Assembly (NCBI GenBank): GCA_031763025.1
Contig: JASSKH010000031.1
Span: 930,001-994,000, forward strand
From: Macrocystis pyrifera
Taxonomy: Eukaryota; Sar; Phaeophyceae; Laminariales; Laminariaceae
Direction: 5' to 3'
DNA length: 64,000 bases
Each line of letters starts with the position of its first letter. Position 1 is the first letter of the stretch. This document shows positions 26,901 through 33,055 of the stretch, in pieces. The position numbers were made by a program, and so were the translations under genes. The notes under the pieces were generated by a model. The model was not told the DNA's origin. It did not search any database and was given only the letters and a program-made list of their open reading frames with translations.

Positions 26901-27436
26901 AACTATGTCCCATAAATAGCCGGCGTCCCCGGTGGCTTGGTAGGTGGTCCGCGTGCCTATCAACATCAATTTCGTGGGTTCAAATCTCACCGAGTGCATG
27001 CTCGTTCGTAGGGACTTTTTCTTGCATAAAAAATTGATAAGCGGAAAGCGCGAGAGCGTGAGTTAGCTACATTCGATGAAAATCGACGAGCAGTGGGAAT
27101 GCTGAACCCTATTGGCGACAAAAAATAAAGGTAAGTACCGGGGGGGAGAAGGGACGACACCTGTGACCACGGCTTATCCAGAAGATCGTCGAGGGTAAAA
27201 TCTCCTACGAGTGGGCTGGAAAGTAAAAGTGATGATGGAAAAAAAAAATAAATTAATTAATTAATTAATAGCCATCATATTATTCAATCGCACTAAAACA
27301 GCATTATACCAACACATATATACTACTTGGTATTAAACAGTTGTATCAACACAAGGTCGGAGTGTCCTTTAATAATAGCTGACCTGATCGAGGTAGAGAA
27401 TAGCGTCTTCCATCCGTATCTCATGCATTGTTGCTC
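852..27436 (-). CDS. SIN3: SIN3-like transcriptional corepressor, 14 exons, 3' end beyond window
   Basis: SIN3 proteins are nuclear scaffolds that bind transcription factors through paired amphipathic helix (PAH) domains and recruit class I histone deacetylases through a central HDAC-interaction region. The exons listed separately join in phase to about 940 residues. They give PAH1 (exons 1-3), a long Gly-rich linker (4), PAH2 (5-6), a Gln/Gly linker (7-8), PAH3 (9-10) and the HDAC-interaction region (11-14), including SYRSIPK, LNDKWVS and [10 protein letters not shown]. This is the family's canonical order. The C-terminal part and stop lie left of position 1. The 5' limit is unsure: exon 1 holds an ATG but also has an acceptor, so upstream exons may exist. 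Eleven of 13 introns are phase 0. Two exons carry net frame shifts in G runs, either sequencing error or real lesions. Domain order, motifs and phases together make the identification firm. Confidence 0.93.
1447..1510. repeat. (AGATC)n microsatellite in SIN3 intron
   Basis: About nine perfect AGATC units followed by degenerate ones. The surrounding intron (1029-1633) holds nothing else I recognise. Confidence 0.95.
1634..1738 (-). CDS. SIN3: SIN3 exon 13 (HDAC-interaction region, CEDERFELD motif)
   Basis: Thirty-five codons, phase 0: [20 protein letters not shown] then [15 protein letters not shown]. The CEDERFELD block is the best conserved part of the SIN3 family. Acceptor CTTCAG, donor GAG|GTGAGT. 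Confidence 0.97.
2930..3058 (-). CDS. SIN3: SIN3 exon 12 (HDAC-interaction region)
   Basis: Forty-three codons, phase 0. Contains [17 protein letters not shown] and [12 protein letters not shown], matching the conserved LNDxWVS and the segment that precedes CEDERFELD in other SIN3 proteins. Acceptor CACCAG, donor AAG|GTCAGC. An internal GTGAGC at the WVS codons resembles a donor, but using it would destroy the homology. Confidence 0.96.
3113..3217 (+). mobile_element. MITE copy 1 (TTACGGGGGTCC family)
   Basis: About 105 bp, with terminal inverted repeats around GGGGGTCCATAGTTAA and TTAACTATGGACCCCC. Eight copies in the window share termini TTACGGGGGTCC...GGACCCCCGTAA and are flanked by TA, as in Tc1/mariner-type elements. 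No ORF. In this copy the left end is degraded (TAGTACGGGGG). Confidence 0.9.
3225..3360. repeat. Degenerate AACGGTAATGAC-type tandem repeat
   Basis: Words such as GGTAATGACAGC, GGCAACGGCAAC and GTCAACGGTAGTGAC alternate with 6-bp and 12-18-bp periodicity. The repeat sits next to the MITE at 3113. Confidence 0.8.
3576..3656 (-). CDS. SIN3: SIN3 exon 11 (start of HDAC-interaction region)
   Basis: Twenty-seven codons, phase 0. Contains [13 protein letters not shown], the family's PSYRxLPK signature that opens the HDAC-interaction region. Acceptor AGTCAG. The donor GAG|GTATACCTGG is chosen over the nearby A|GTGAGG because only it gives the phase exon 12 needs. Confidence 0.92.
3727..3794 (-). 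mobile_element. Poly(C)-tailed SINE-like element, 3' fragment
   Basis: A G run then TACTCG, ending TGCATGGCCGTAGTCGTATG, is the reverse complement of the 3' end shared by the SINE-like family described at 53690. Confidence 0.75.
4247..4390 (+). mobile_element. SINE-like 3' fragment joined to a LINE 3' tail
   Basis: ACAACTACGGCCATGCATGA and GAGTACCCCG form a SINE-like tail. It is followed at once by GGGATGCGTGATC ... GGCAAGCAACAAACGAGTACG, the LINE tail, and a C-rich run. The two families abut here as they do at 57310. Confidence 0.75.
4881..4939. repeat. (GGGA)n/(GGGAG)n microsatellite
   Basis: A purine-rich run of GGGA units on the plus strand, in the intron between exons 10 and 11. Confidence 0.95.
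5228..5710 (-). mobile_element. Poly(C)-tailed SINE-like element, near full length
   Basis: Reverse complement of the family described at 53690. From the G run it passes CACTCGCATCCCTACAATCC, GGTTTTCACCGACCGGGCAG and GCGAAGCGCCGTGAGG, and on to a 5' region around TAACTCGACCGCCAGCCG. No ORF is conserved between copies. Confidence 0.8.
5736..5998. repeat. Imperfect tandem block ending in G runs, with LINE-tail fragment
   Basis: ATGTATACCATAAAAACACC-like text followed by a G run recurs about four times (near 5742, 5866, 5907 and 5957). A minus-strand LINE tail (GTACTCATTTATTGG ... GAGACGGAGC) lies at 5773-5848. The block ends 20 bp from exon 10. Confidence 0.7.
6019..6141 (-). CDS. SIN3: SIN3 exon 10 (PAH3 second half)
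   Basis: Forty-one codons, phase 0. Contains [20 protein letters not shown] and [12 protein letters not shown], the second half of PAH3. Acceptor GCGCAG, donor GAT|GTGAGT. A second AG 18 bases downstream could shorten the exon by six codons without changing phase. Confidence 0.9.
6664..6772 (-). mobile_element. MITE copy 2 (TTACGGGGGTCC family)
   Basis: TA-flanked, with TTACGGGGGTCCATAGTTAA at one end and ACTATGGCCCCCCGTAA at the other. It lies in the intron between exons 9 and 10, next to a GTAGT-rich microsatellite. Confidence 0.92.
7143..7255. repeat. GTA/GCA trinucleotide tracts beside exon 9
   Basis: AGCAGCAGTAGTAGTAG-type trinucleotide repeats just downstream of the exon 9 donor. A second CAG tract sits at 7461-7486. 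Confidence 0.9.
7275..7355 (-). CDS. SIN3: SIN3 exon 9 (PAH3 first half)
   Basis: Twenty-seven codons, phase 0 at both ends: [18 protein letters not shown] then RKHWDEFTK. This matches the start of PAH3, where the family has a VKKAL-type helix and an aromatic residue before the next helix. Acceptor TTGTCAG, donor AAG|GTGGGC. Confidence 0.88.
7762..8113 (+). mobile_element. LINE, 5'-truncated 3' end
   Basis: Matches the last 350 bp of the LINE at 54420-57322: ACAAGGAGGAACGAGAGG, GACACGGAGGAGTTTGGTG, TGGTGGCCACACG, then the 3' UTR ending AACAAATGAGTACGCCCC. Small indels break the reading frame. 5' truncation is typical of target-primed reverse transcription. Confidence 0.88.
8010..9027. repeat. 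1-kb inverted duplication (palindrome) built from LINE tails
   Basis: The two arms meet at about 8495 (CGCATCCGTTTCG / CTCGAAAGGGATGCG). Reading outward, each arm has a LINE 3' tail, a run of C or G, the text CTCCAGCAAGCATCCCTTCC and GGTCCTAACCTGCTCGGTCC, a G/C-rich tract, CCCACAAGAAACACGGG, and a second LINE tail in opposite orientation. The outer limits are near 8018 and 9020. Open frames inside are products of the GC-rich tract. Confidence 0.88.
9523..9657 (-). CDS. SIN3: SIN3 exon 8 (Gly/Ala linker)
   Basis: Forty-five codons, phase 0 at both ends. Starts [20 protein letters not shown], has five consecutive alanines and ends PPPHMVQ. Acceptor ACACCAG, donor CAG|GTGTGA. The call rests on phase and position between exons 7 and 9; the composition itself is not diagnostic. 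An acceptor three bases further in would drop one glutamine. Confidence 0.75.
9981..10358 (-). CDS. SIN3: SIN3 exon 7 (Gln/His/Gly linker)
   Basis: Acceptor CCCCAG, donor CAG|GTGATA. The start reads [20 protein letters not shown] in the phase set by exon 6. The end reads [20 protein letters not shown] and ANLAQ in the phase required by exon 8. Between them are G runs of 7-15 bases, and the frame must change there to connect the two halves (length 378, two bases off). Low-complexity linkers of this kind are common between PAH2 and PAH3. Homopolymer error is the simplest explanation, a real frameshift the alternative. Confidence 0.8.
11355..11530. repeat. Imperfect ~19-bp tandem repeat (AACCAAAAnGGCCnA)
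   Basis: Words such as ACCAACCAAAATGGCC and GACCGACCGAAAAGACC repeat across 11355-11530, ending about 95 bp from the exon 6 donor. Confidence 0.75.
11624..11753 (-). CDS. SIN3: SIN3 exon 6 (PAH2 second half)
   Basis: Encodes [20 protein letters not shown] followed by FLSDP, the conserved second half of a PAH domain. Acceptor GCGTAG, donor TG|GTAATG, ending in phase 2. The split codon becomes TGG with exon 7. The apparent stop right after the exon lies in the intron. Confidence 0.95.
11754..15038 (-). other. SIN3 intron 5 (3.3 kb)
   Basis: Contains MITE copy 3, an (AGTC)n tract at 13334-13364 and a GATCTAGATCATC-rich stretch at 13575-13840 that resembles others at 3365-3530 and 23880-24520. 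The rest is unrecognised. Confidence 0.7.
12825..12933 (-). mobile_element. MITE copy 3 (TTACGGGGGTCC family)
   Basis: TA-flanked copy in the intron between exons 5 and 6, same termini and orientation as copy 2. Confidence 0.92.
15039..15159 (-). CDS. SIN3: SIN3 exon 5 (PAH2 first half)
   Basis: Begins [19 protein letters not shown] and continues through [12 protein letters not shown], the first two helices of a PAH domain. Acceptor ATCAG, donor GAG|GTGAGA, ending in phase 1. It restores a GCT alanine codon when joined to exon 6. Confidence 0.95.
15622..16784 (-). CDS. SIN3: SIN3 exon 4: Gly-rich PAH1-PAH2 linker with three 95-residue repeats
   Basis: The longest exon begins [16 protein letters not shown], then has an Asn/Thr run, eight alanines and three tandem copies of a 95-residue unit. 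Each unit contains [10 protein letters not shown] and [15 protein letters not shown] and is otherwise mostly glycine. At nucleotide level the unit is exactly 285 bp. The exon is 1163 bp, two more than a multiple of three. The frame changes in a G run near 15752, after which the text leads to [12 protein letters not shown] and a CG|GTGAGG donor in the phase exon 5 needs. Either the G run is mis-sized or the allele is frameshifted. A long plus-strand open frame over this exon is a shadow of the GC-rich repeats. Confidence 0.85.
15725..16582. repeat. 285-bp tandem repeat, 3 copies, inside exon 4
   Basis: The text ATGTCGTGGACCAGAGCGGG recurs at 15900, 16185 and 16470, exactly 285 bp apart. The unit length is divisible by three, so copy-number change keeps the SIN3 reading frame. 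Copies differ by scattered substitutions and by the G-run length near 15752. Confidence 0.97.
17615..17743 (-). CDS. SIN3: SIN3 exon 3 (PAH1 second half)
   Basis: Forty-three codons, phase 0 at both ends. The translation contains [20 protein letters not shown], close to the conserved PAH1 end in which a glycine-phenylalanine-asparagine-threonine-phenylalanine stretch is diagnostic. Acceptor CTCCAG, donor GAG|GTGAGG. Confidence 0.95.
17826..18432 (-). mobile_element. Poly(C)-tailed SINE-like element
   Basis: Same family as 53690, reverse orientation, with 3' G run then CATGCATGGCCGTAGTCGTA. Its 5' part (GATCGCCAGCTGTGATCGACC, 18337-18357) is separated by about 110 bp of unrelated, A-rich DNA. 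It lies head-to-tail with the next copy. Confidence 0.78.
18433..18660 (-). mobile_element. Poly(C)-tailed SINE-like element, 5'-truncated
   Basis: Second tandem copy: G run, TTGCCGTAGTCGTACGTATG, then through GGTTTTCACGGACCAAGCAG to CTTGTGAGGCGGACG. Truncated on its 5' side relative to the copy at 5228. Confidence 0.8.
19017..19440 (-). mobile_element. Poly(C)-tailed SINE-like element
   Basis: G run, TACTCGATATCATGCATGGC and the whole body through CTCGACTGCCAGCCGTGG. It is followed directly by the G run and tail of another copy. Confidence 0.82.
19446..19505 (-). mobile_element. Poly(C)-tailed SINE-like element, tail fragment
   Basis: Only the last 60 bp remain: G run, TGTACTCGACTTTGCATGGC, CGTAGTCGTATGAC. 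Head-to-tail with the copy at 19017. Confidence 0.75.
19800..20410 (-). repeat. Dispersed 0.6-kb repeat R3, copy 1
   Basis: The reverse complement matches 61760-62370. Shared words include GGTACCTTGCTAC, CAAAGGAAGACCACGTTC, GGCGGCACGAG and CTCCCCGCA. The middle is A/G-rich (T/C-rich on this strand). No shared reading frame was found. Confidence 0.8.
20407..20750 (-). mobile_element. tRNA-derived SINE, full copy
   Basis: On the minus strand it starts with a tRNA-like head: GTGGCTTGGTAGGTGG as a box A region and GGTTCAAGTCTCACC as box B with a foldable T arm. A body follows (GCGGAAAGCGCGAAAGCG, GACGACACCTGTGACC, AGAAGATCGTCGAGGG), then a poly(A) tail (T run at 20407-20428). These are the parts of an RNA polymerase III SINE. 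Confidence 0.92.
20753..21115 (+). repeat. Dispersed repeat R4 with expanded (TGCATAC)n
   Basis: GATGACATGGCATTACACTG, a TGCATAC heptamer tract at 20848-20956, then TGGCGTAGTTTTGTGACCAC and GAAGAATCGGCACGGACAC. Relatives lie at 26120-26300, 58915-59010 (reversed) and on both sides of the element at 59507-61655. The other copies have one heptamer at most. Confidence 0.85.
22192..22330 (+). repeat. tRNA-like decayed SINE (second family), copy 1
   Basis: GATTACCCTGGCTGGGCTG, then TAGCTCAGCGGGTAACAC resembling a box A/D arm and GGGTTCGAATCTC matching box B about 60 bp further on. The T stem is not well paired, so this is a relic or SINE, not a working tRNA gene. Confidence 0.6.
22501..22576 (+). 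repeat. tRNA-like decayed SINE (second family), copy 2
   Basis: GATTACCCTGGCTGGGCTGG followed by GGCTCAGCGGGCAACACATT repeats the first 75 bp of the copy at 22192. It then diverges before any box B. Confidence 0.65.
22861..22969 (+). mobile_element. MITE copy 4 (TTACGGGGGTCC family)
   Basis: Same family, left end TTGCGGGGGACC, right end CCCCCCCGTAA, TA-flanked. Copy 5 lies only 55 bp further on in the same orientation. Confidence 0.92.
23025..23133 (+). mobile_element. MITE copy 5 (TTACGGGGGTCC family)
   Basis: TTACGGGGGACCATAGTAAA at the left and TTTACTATGGTCCCCCGTAA at the right: almost perfect inverted repeats, so probably a younger copy. Confidence 0.93.
23176..23212. repeat. (CAGTG)n microsatellite
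   Basis: Seven GTGCA-phase units in a row. A related GTGTA/GTGCA tract lies at 6783-6819. Confidence 0.95.
24548..24825 (-). mobile_element. Solo LTR of the TRIM family, TSD GTTT
   Basis: Exactly 278 bp. On the minus strand it runs from TGTTAAGATC to ATAACA, the LTR form TG...CA. GTTT flanks both sides (24544-24547 and 24826-24829). It shares its body with the complete element at 45785. Confidence 0.93.
25104..25381 (-). mobile_element. Solo LTR of the TRIM family, TSD GTAG
   Basis: Again exactly 278 bp, same orientation as its neighbour, flanked by GTAG at 25100-25103 and 25382-25385. Its own target duplication shows it is an independent insertion, not the partner LTR of the copy at 24548. 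The DNA between them does not match the TRIM interior. Confidence 0.93.
25614..25682 (-). CDS. SIN3: SIN3 exon 2 (PAH1 helix 2)
   Basis: Twenty-three codons, phase 0 at both ends, beginning [20 protein letters not shown]. Acceptor TGACAG, donor AAG|GTGAAA. It continues directly from YLDQ of exon 1, matching the family's YLDQVK segment. The next intron is 7.9 kb long. Confidence 0.92.
26120..26300 (+). repeat. R4 copy in SIN3 intron
   Basis: GTGACCACAGAGCTCGTATC, GAAGAATCAGCACGGACACT and GCTGGATGTCGACGAGTCGA match R4 at 20970-21090. The T/C-rich block 26000-26080 precedes it. Confidence 0.78.
26920..27272 (+). mobile_element. tRNA-derived SINE, full copy
   Basis: CGGCGTCCCCGGTGGCTTGG head, box B GGTTCAAATCTCACC, the body shared with 20407-20750, then an A-rich tail ending in (AATT)n. 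It lies in the first recognised SIN3 intron; exon 1 begins about 110 bp further on. Confidence 0.93.
27384..27436 (-). CDS. SIN3: SIN3 exon 1 (first recognisable; PAH1 helix 1)
   Basis: The translation contains [11 protein letters not shown], the usual start of PAH1, where other SIN3 proteins have a DALxYLDQ-type sequence. The donor is CAG|GTCAGC, phase 0. The acceptor GGGGCAG|GAG leaves two bases, so an upstream exon ending in phase 1 is expected. Alternatively the ATG four codons in is the start and the exon begins in the 5' UTR. I found no convincing upstream exon. Confidence 0.8.
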
Positions 27437-27574
27437 CTGCCCCAGGGACTAAGCCCCTTCGCCCACTTCGATCTGTACACCACGCAAGCAAGTATGTCAA
27501 TGAACAAAAGGTCAACAATACAGACAACGACAAGAAGAACCAAAAGGGTGTACGTAAGTAAGGTTATACTCACT

Positions 27575-27960
27575 CGTAAGTAAGGGTAACGGCAAGGGCA
27601 AGGGCAAGGGTAAGGAAAAGGATAAGGATAAGGACAAGGATAAGAAATACGGTAAGGATAAAGAAAAGGATAAGGACACAGGGCAAGGATAACGCTATGG
27701 ATAAGGATGAGGACAAGGATATGGGTAATAAGTAAGGAGAAAGATAGGGATACGGATGATGACAAGGACGAAGATACAGGACAAGAGTCACAAAAAGACA
27801 CGAAAAAAGGTAAGGGAAAGTGACAGGGGTAAAGATAAGGATAAGGACGAGGGCAACATAATAGTATATCTCATGATAAGGGTAAGGGCAATAAGGAGAG
27901 GACACAAGGAACATAATCAAGATAAAGATAAATGATAATAAGCGGAGGGTGATACTTCGT
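27575..27960. repeat. Degenerate (AAGGAT/AAGGGC)n hexamer array
   Basis: The plus strand has GG roughly every six bases (GGATAAGGACAAGGATAAG-like) for almost 400 bp. Long minus-strand frames over it are Pro/Tyr/Leu-rich artefacts. Confidence 0.9.
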
Positions 27961-28051
27961 TGGTAGTACGGTATTATATTATTGGAAACATGGATAAAAT
28001 GACTAGCTGTACATGGTACCAGGTACAAAATGTGGCCAACAATAGGATAAG

Positions 28052-28083
28052 GACATACATACATACATACATACATACATACT
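28052..28083. repeat. (ACAT)n microsatellite
   Basis: About eight ACAT units in a row. Confidence 0.95.
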
Positions 28084-28497
28084 GCTACAGGGACAGGGAC
28101 AAAAGGAAAATTACGCGCAACCGATAACATGAGCTATGTCATACAAATCAGAAATACATCTCCCCTGAAATATTCACGGTTATTATTAGTAGATCATGCG
28201 GTCCGGTGAGGATCGATAGTAGTCTGTCTGATGTGTGTGGGTATCGTACGGAGCTCATCGTACGTGTGTACTATACTATTATTAACAATAACACTGCTGA
28301 TTCAAGGTGTGCATACATACTATAACTACCGGTAGTTATTAATATCAATAGTTGTGCCCTTTTCTTCAAAGAATTTCGTACGAGTACGCGTATGTATACT
28401 GCTGTATTGCTATAGGCCAGTATACACACAATGTTATATAGATACCATATGTATTACCTGGTATATGTATATCGTATACCAGGTACCTAGTATAATA

Positions 28498-28770
28498 CTT
28501 TTTTCTTTTTTTTTTCATCACTTTTACTTTCCAGCCCACTCGTAGGAGGTTTTACCCTCGACGATCTTCTGGACAAAAGCCGTGGTCACAGGTGGTGTCG
28601 TCCCTTCTCCCCCCCGGTACGTGCCTTTATTTTTTGTCGCGCATAGGGTTCAGCATTCCCACCGCTCGTCGATTATCATCGAATGTAGCCAACTCACGCT
28701 TTCGCGCTTTCCGCTTATCAATTTTTTAAGCAAGAAAAAGTCCCTACGAGTATGAGCATGCACTCGGTGC
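28498..28770 (-). mobile_element. tRNA-derived SINE, 5'-truncated
   Basis: Body and poly(A) tail as at 20407, but the element stops just before the tRNA-like head, at GCATGCACTCGGTG. Confidence 0.88.
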
Positions 28771-28860
28771 AGGGTAGACAATAATGTACATACCTCAGAG
28801 ACATGGTGTTCTGGGTACAGCACACAGCAGTATAGGTATTAATATTATTATACAGCAGTA

Positions 28861-29190
28861 TTAATAGGTGTATTTCGTATTTGTATTTCGGCTGTTCATT
28901 TTACCGGTACCTTTTACAATTTTTTGATCATTCGTTAGGTACATGTTCATGCACAAGTATCTACAAAATCTTCCAATCAAGATCCGGACCATATTCAAGG
29001 ACCGGACTTCGTTGAGATTCGGAATATAATCAACACGGCAGGAGGCTGTAGAGTGACGCTCGCGATCAGTTTTAGCCTTTGTTTCCATCTTCTTGGCATC
29101 GTGTGCAGGGCGAGCTTTGGGATCCAGCTCTCGTGATCGTATTGCCTGGTAGAACGTCTGAGATGGAACAAGGAGCTGTAGGATCGAAAT
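28861..29190 (-). CDS. Exon-like open frame, unrecognised
   Basis: On the minus strand a frame entered after CTACAG reads LLVPSQTFYQAIRSRELDPK, then a Lys/Asp/Arg-rich stretch and DYIPNLNEVRSLNMVRILIG. Its composition is more protein-like than the surrounding shadows. I do not recognise a family, and it does not fit as a SIN3 exon. It may be a retroelement fragment or chance. Confidence 0.2.
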   Translation of the reverse strand: MSILQLLVPSQTFYQAIRSRELDPKARPAHDAKKMETKAKTDRERHSTASCRVDYIPNLNEVRSLNMVRILIGRFCRYLCMNMYLTNDQKIVKGTGKMNSRNTNTKYTY

Positions 29191-29976
29191 GCGCCACTCG
29201 CTAGCCTACCTGCAGAAAACACGAACATCACCTCCTTCCTGTGCTACTGTTGGGTCACCTTCTGCTATTTTACAGGTGTGTGTGTGCTTGCTGTGTGTTT
29301 CATATACATATATATCAAGAGCAGAAGAGGCCAAGAAAAGAACATGTACGATATTAATAGTGAGATTCACCAAAAACACGTACTTACTTGTACGTCAAGA
29401 CCTGCTGCAACATTTACAGGGAGTACTCAAATTTTCCAGTGTCTTGGTGTGCATGTGAAACTGCTGTATATACTATAAAATACGAGTACGATATCCATTA
29501 TTTATTTGGTAATCCATCCGATCTATCGCGTGTGTGCTGCATAATAATATGGGCTGGAATACGATAATAACCTCAACACTCTTGACATTGTCAACAAGGA
29601 TGATAGCAGATACTCACATATTATTATAATTATATGCACCAGTCACTGCTGTGTGGCCAGAGTACAACACCACAACCAGCACAGATACTATTAATAGTAT
29701 TAATAGTACGGTACTACCGCATTTATTTGCGCACATACGCCACACTATTACTATTAATAGTAATATGAATACAACAAGTAATACTTACTACTGCTGTCAC
29801 TGCTGCTGCCGTATGTAACAGACAGTTGTTGGTATCGCAGCAGCAGCAGTTGTTAGTGTTGGGAACAGATAGAGAGAGAGCAGAGCGTTCATGAAGAAAA
29901 AGCAGACGCAAAATCAATATCCCTCCCTCGTGCATGCATGCATGTAAGTATGCGTATCGTGGTATCTCAGAGTAGT

Positions 29977-30226
29977 ATTAGTAGTGTCGTCCCTTTCCCC
30001 CCCCGGTACGTGCCTTTATTTTTTTATCGCGCATAGGGTTCAGCATTCCCACTGCTCGTCGATTTTCATCGAATGTACAGCCAACTCACGCTTTCGCGCT
30101 TTCCGCTAATCAATTTTATGCAAGAAAAAGTCCCTACGTACGAGCATGCACTCGGTGAGATTTGAACCCACGAAATTGATCGTGATAAGCACGCGGACCA
30201 CCTACCAAGCCACCAGGGACGCCGGT
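29977..30226 (-). mobile_element. tRNA-derived SINE, 3' part missing
   Basis: Has the tRNA-like head (box B as GATTTGAACCC on the plus strand) and the body, but lacks the last ~90 bp and tail. It abuts the next copy, forming a head-to-tail dimer. Confidence 0.88.
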
Positions 30227-30576
30227 ATTTTTTTTTTTTTTTTTTTTTTTACTCATCACTTTCGCTTTCCAGCCTAATTCGTAAGAGGTTTTATCCTCAA
30301 CGATCTTCTGGACAAGCCGTGGTCACAGGTGTCTTCCCTTCTCCCCCCCCCCGGTACGTGCCTTTATTTTTTATCGCGCATAGGGTTCAGCATTCCCACT
30401 GCTCGTCGATTTTCATCGAATGTAGCTAACTCACGCTCTCGCGCTTTCCGCTAATCAATCCCTTTTATATGCAAGAAAAAGCCCCCACGAGCATGCACTC
30501 GGTGAGACTTGAACCCACGAAATTGATCTTGATAGGCACGCGGACCACCTACGAACCAAGCCACCGGGGACGCCGG
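30227..30576 (-). mobile_element. tRNA-derived SINE, full copy
   Basis: T run at 30227-30250 (poly(A) tail), the complete body, and a head ending CCACCGGGGACGCCGG. Contains a four-base insertion in the head (ACGAACCAAGCC). Confidence 0.9.
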
Positions 30577-30803
30577 ACTTACAGGTAAGCGTCCGTCGTT
30601 TTATTTTTCGTTTTTGTTATTGTTATTATGAACTGTGAGTCATCCCGAGGATAGAAAGCACCCCTGCGTAATATGTATACTATTCGTGGTCTTAGACTAA
30701 GTATCAACGACAGCGTGTGGGCCGGGTGTCAATGCGGTGCAAGCCATCGTCAGCGTTTGCCAACGATCCCGCCTCCCGATTCTCGACAGAAGAATCAAGC
30801 AGC

Positions 30804-30808
<5 letters not shown>

Positions 30809-30837
<29 letters not shown>

Positions 30838-30841
30838 GCAG
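30809..30841. repeat. (CAG)n microsatellite
   Basis: About nine CAG units. The short frames on both sides are not conserved domains, so no coding call is made. Confidence 0.9.
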
Positions 30842-33055
30842 CAGTATATATACCTCACAGAGTTTTCACGTATTAATGTTCAATGTAAAAACCGACGCGC
30901 CCACGATTCGAACGAATTTCCGAAATTTCGCATTTTTCCATTTCGAACACACGTGGAAATTCACATTTCGGAATCAAGGGTTTGTTTGCGGGTTTGGGAG
31001 TTGACCGTGAATATCTGATGTGGCGCAACGAACGGCATGGCTGCTCCAGATTATGATACCCCTTCCCACATGCGAGTTACTACTACTGCTGCTGTAGTAG
31101 TTGCACAATCGCCGACCATGTATGCAGACATTGGCTTGGCGGATACGCAGCGAATGTATCCGGAATCCGGCACCATAGATAGGCTCGCGGCTTTTCGCAG
31201 AGAGAGAAAGAAAGACTCACCCAAAAAAGCTGTTGCTGCTGCTTGCTGCTGCAAGCAAGGAAACCTCACTCGCAACGGCGAGAAGCGTAGCGTCCTGTGA
31301 GCTCGATGATGTCGAGGACGGATCTTCACGCTTGTTGGTCATGCCAAGAGATACGCAACGTCCGCAAGTCCGCAAGTAAGTGCGTCCGCACCACGCGGGC
31401 GAACAACCTACAGATCCAGTATCCAGTCTGCAGTCTGTTTCCGGACATTTTTTCCTGTGCGACGAAGCAAGAAATACCCTTTGGAATCATACCCGAGTGT
31501 GGGTATGGTTCCAGGACAATGTCATGCAGGATAACAAAGCTTCAAACGGAAAACAGGGGTTTATGGAAACCCCTCTAATTTCGTTTCCAGATGGATACTG
31601 AAGAAGGCACCTCACAACAGGGGCTCCTCGCAGCGCTGGAAGAGGGCGAACAGGCCCGCAACTGCAAAAGGTGTTTCGTATAGCTAATGAGAAGTGATAC
31701 ATCAACCATATTTTGCGCAAATAGGCGCTGTGAGAGACAATACGCCAATTTAGTGCGTGTGCACATACCGCTGCACGAACACGTCTAAGAGGCAGACTCT
31801 TTTGCTTGGCGAGAGAGCGGTTTTGGCTATCACCATGTGCCAGGAACGCGCCACAAAGCACCGTGGCGTAGAGTCAAGGGTGTTTCCAACCCGGTGCAAA
31901 AGGTTTGAGATGATTCCGTGCTGACAGACCTCAGCACGACTCGGTTGAAATTCAAATTTGTTGTGATGATTGTGCTGCTACGTACATACCTCTGATCCTT
32001 TCGTTCACAACAGCAGCAGTGGCTGTTGCAGCGGTCGTCCAGTTCCACACAACAGGTAGGTGGTTGTGTGCGGAGTGTTGCAGCAGTAGTCGATGAGGTC
32101 TAGATGGCGTTAACTTGACCCCCACAGCATGTTCCCAGAATTATTTTGTACCAGCATCAGTAGCAGCAGTAGTAGCAGCAGTAATATTTTTTCAGCAATA
32201 TTCCATGCAACTGCTGTCCCCCGAAGGCTCGACCCGCCGCGTACGTACGTGCCACGATCGTGCTACGTATGGTACATACATACCACGGTGCCCGAACCCG
32301 TTATACTGCTGTCTCCACAAACCATCATATGCGCGCATAAGCTTCTGCTGTTTGTCGGGCTAGGAAGTTACGGTTAGGTTGAGCTGCGCGCAAGACGTAC
32401 GTGCTGTCTGAATCCAATCGAGGCGTGTGACGTGCAACGCGTGACGCATGCTCCGGTATGTAGACAGACGTAGTTGGTGTACCTTTTGTTTCCTCACATG
32501 AGGAGCTCCATCTACCTGAGGTATACCTGAGGTCACGCGACGACTGATTTCGGAGGAAAATAAAAGTGCCACCTCATGAACAATCCCATGGCCTACTGTC
32601 GTATACAACATTAATACATTGATGCAACGACGACAATTGCAACGCAAGAACGAAATTCCGACGATTTGGGGCAAGGAGCCCCGAGTTATTCAGAAAACGC
32701 TTCACCCGAAAAGCGCTCTCTCTATCGTAGGACGCGCCATTGCCGTCTACTCCTTACTATTATTTCCAATACCAAATCCTGCGAAGTCACGAGAGTGATG
32801 GTCCGCGAAGACAGATCGCCCCGTGTGTGACGCTCCAAACCCCCCTCCTCTGTGTGCCGTGTTGAAGCAGACTGTATGATTACGATACAAAGATATTGAT
32901 ACCACAAGGTGGCGCGAGGTTGACGCTGTCAACAGACGCAGCAAACAGACGAAAAGATGGACGGCGGGCGGGAACATGTGAGACCGCAGGTACGAGGGTG
33001 AAACAAGAGGTGAACCGGAGAAACACGCACGAGATAAACAAGTCCGCGGGGTTAA
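30842..33055. other. No recognised gene
   Basis: The sequence is more GC-balanced than the introns and has several open frames of 80-125 codons on both strands, including one that reads MDTEEGTSQQGLLAALEEGE after TTTCCAG at 31592. None shows a family I can name, and no exon chain could be built. Confidence 0.5.

Noticed and set aside
27421..28130. Long minus-strand frames rich in Pro-Tyr and Leu
   Set aside because: They are translations of the AAGGAT array. Only the short segment 27384-27436 is a real exon.
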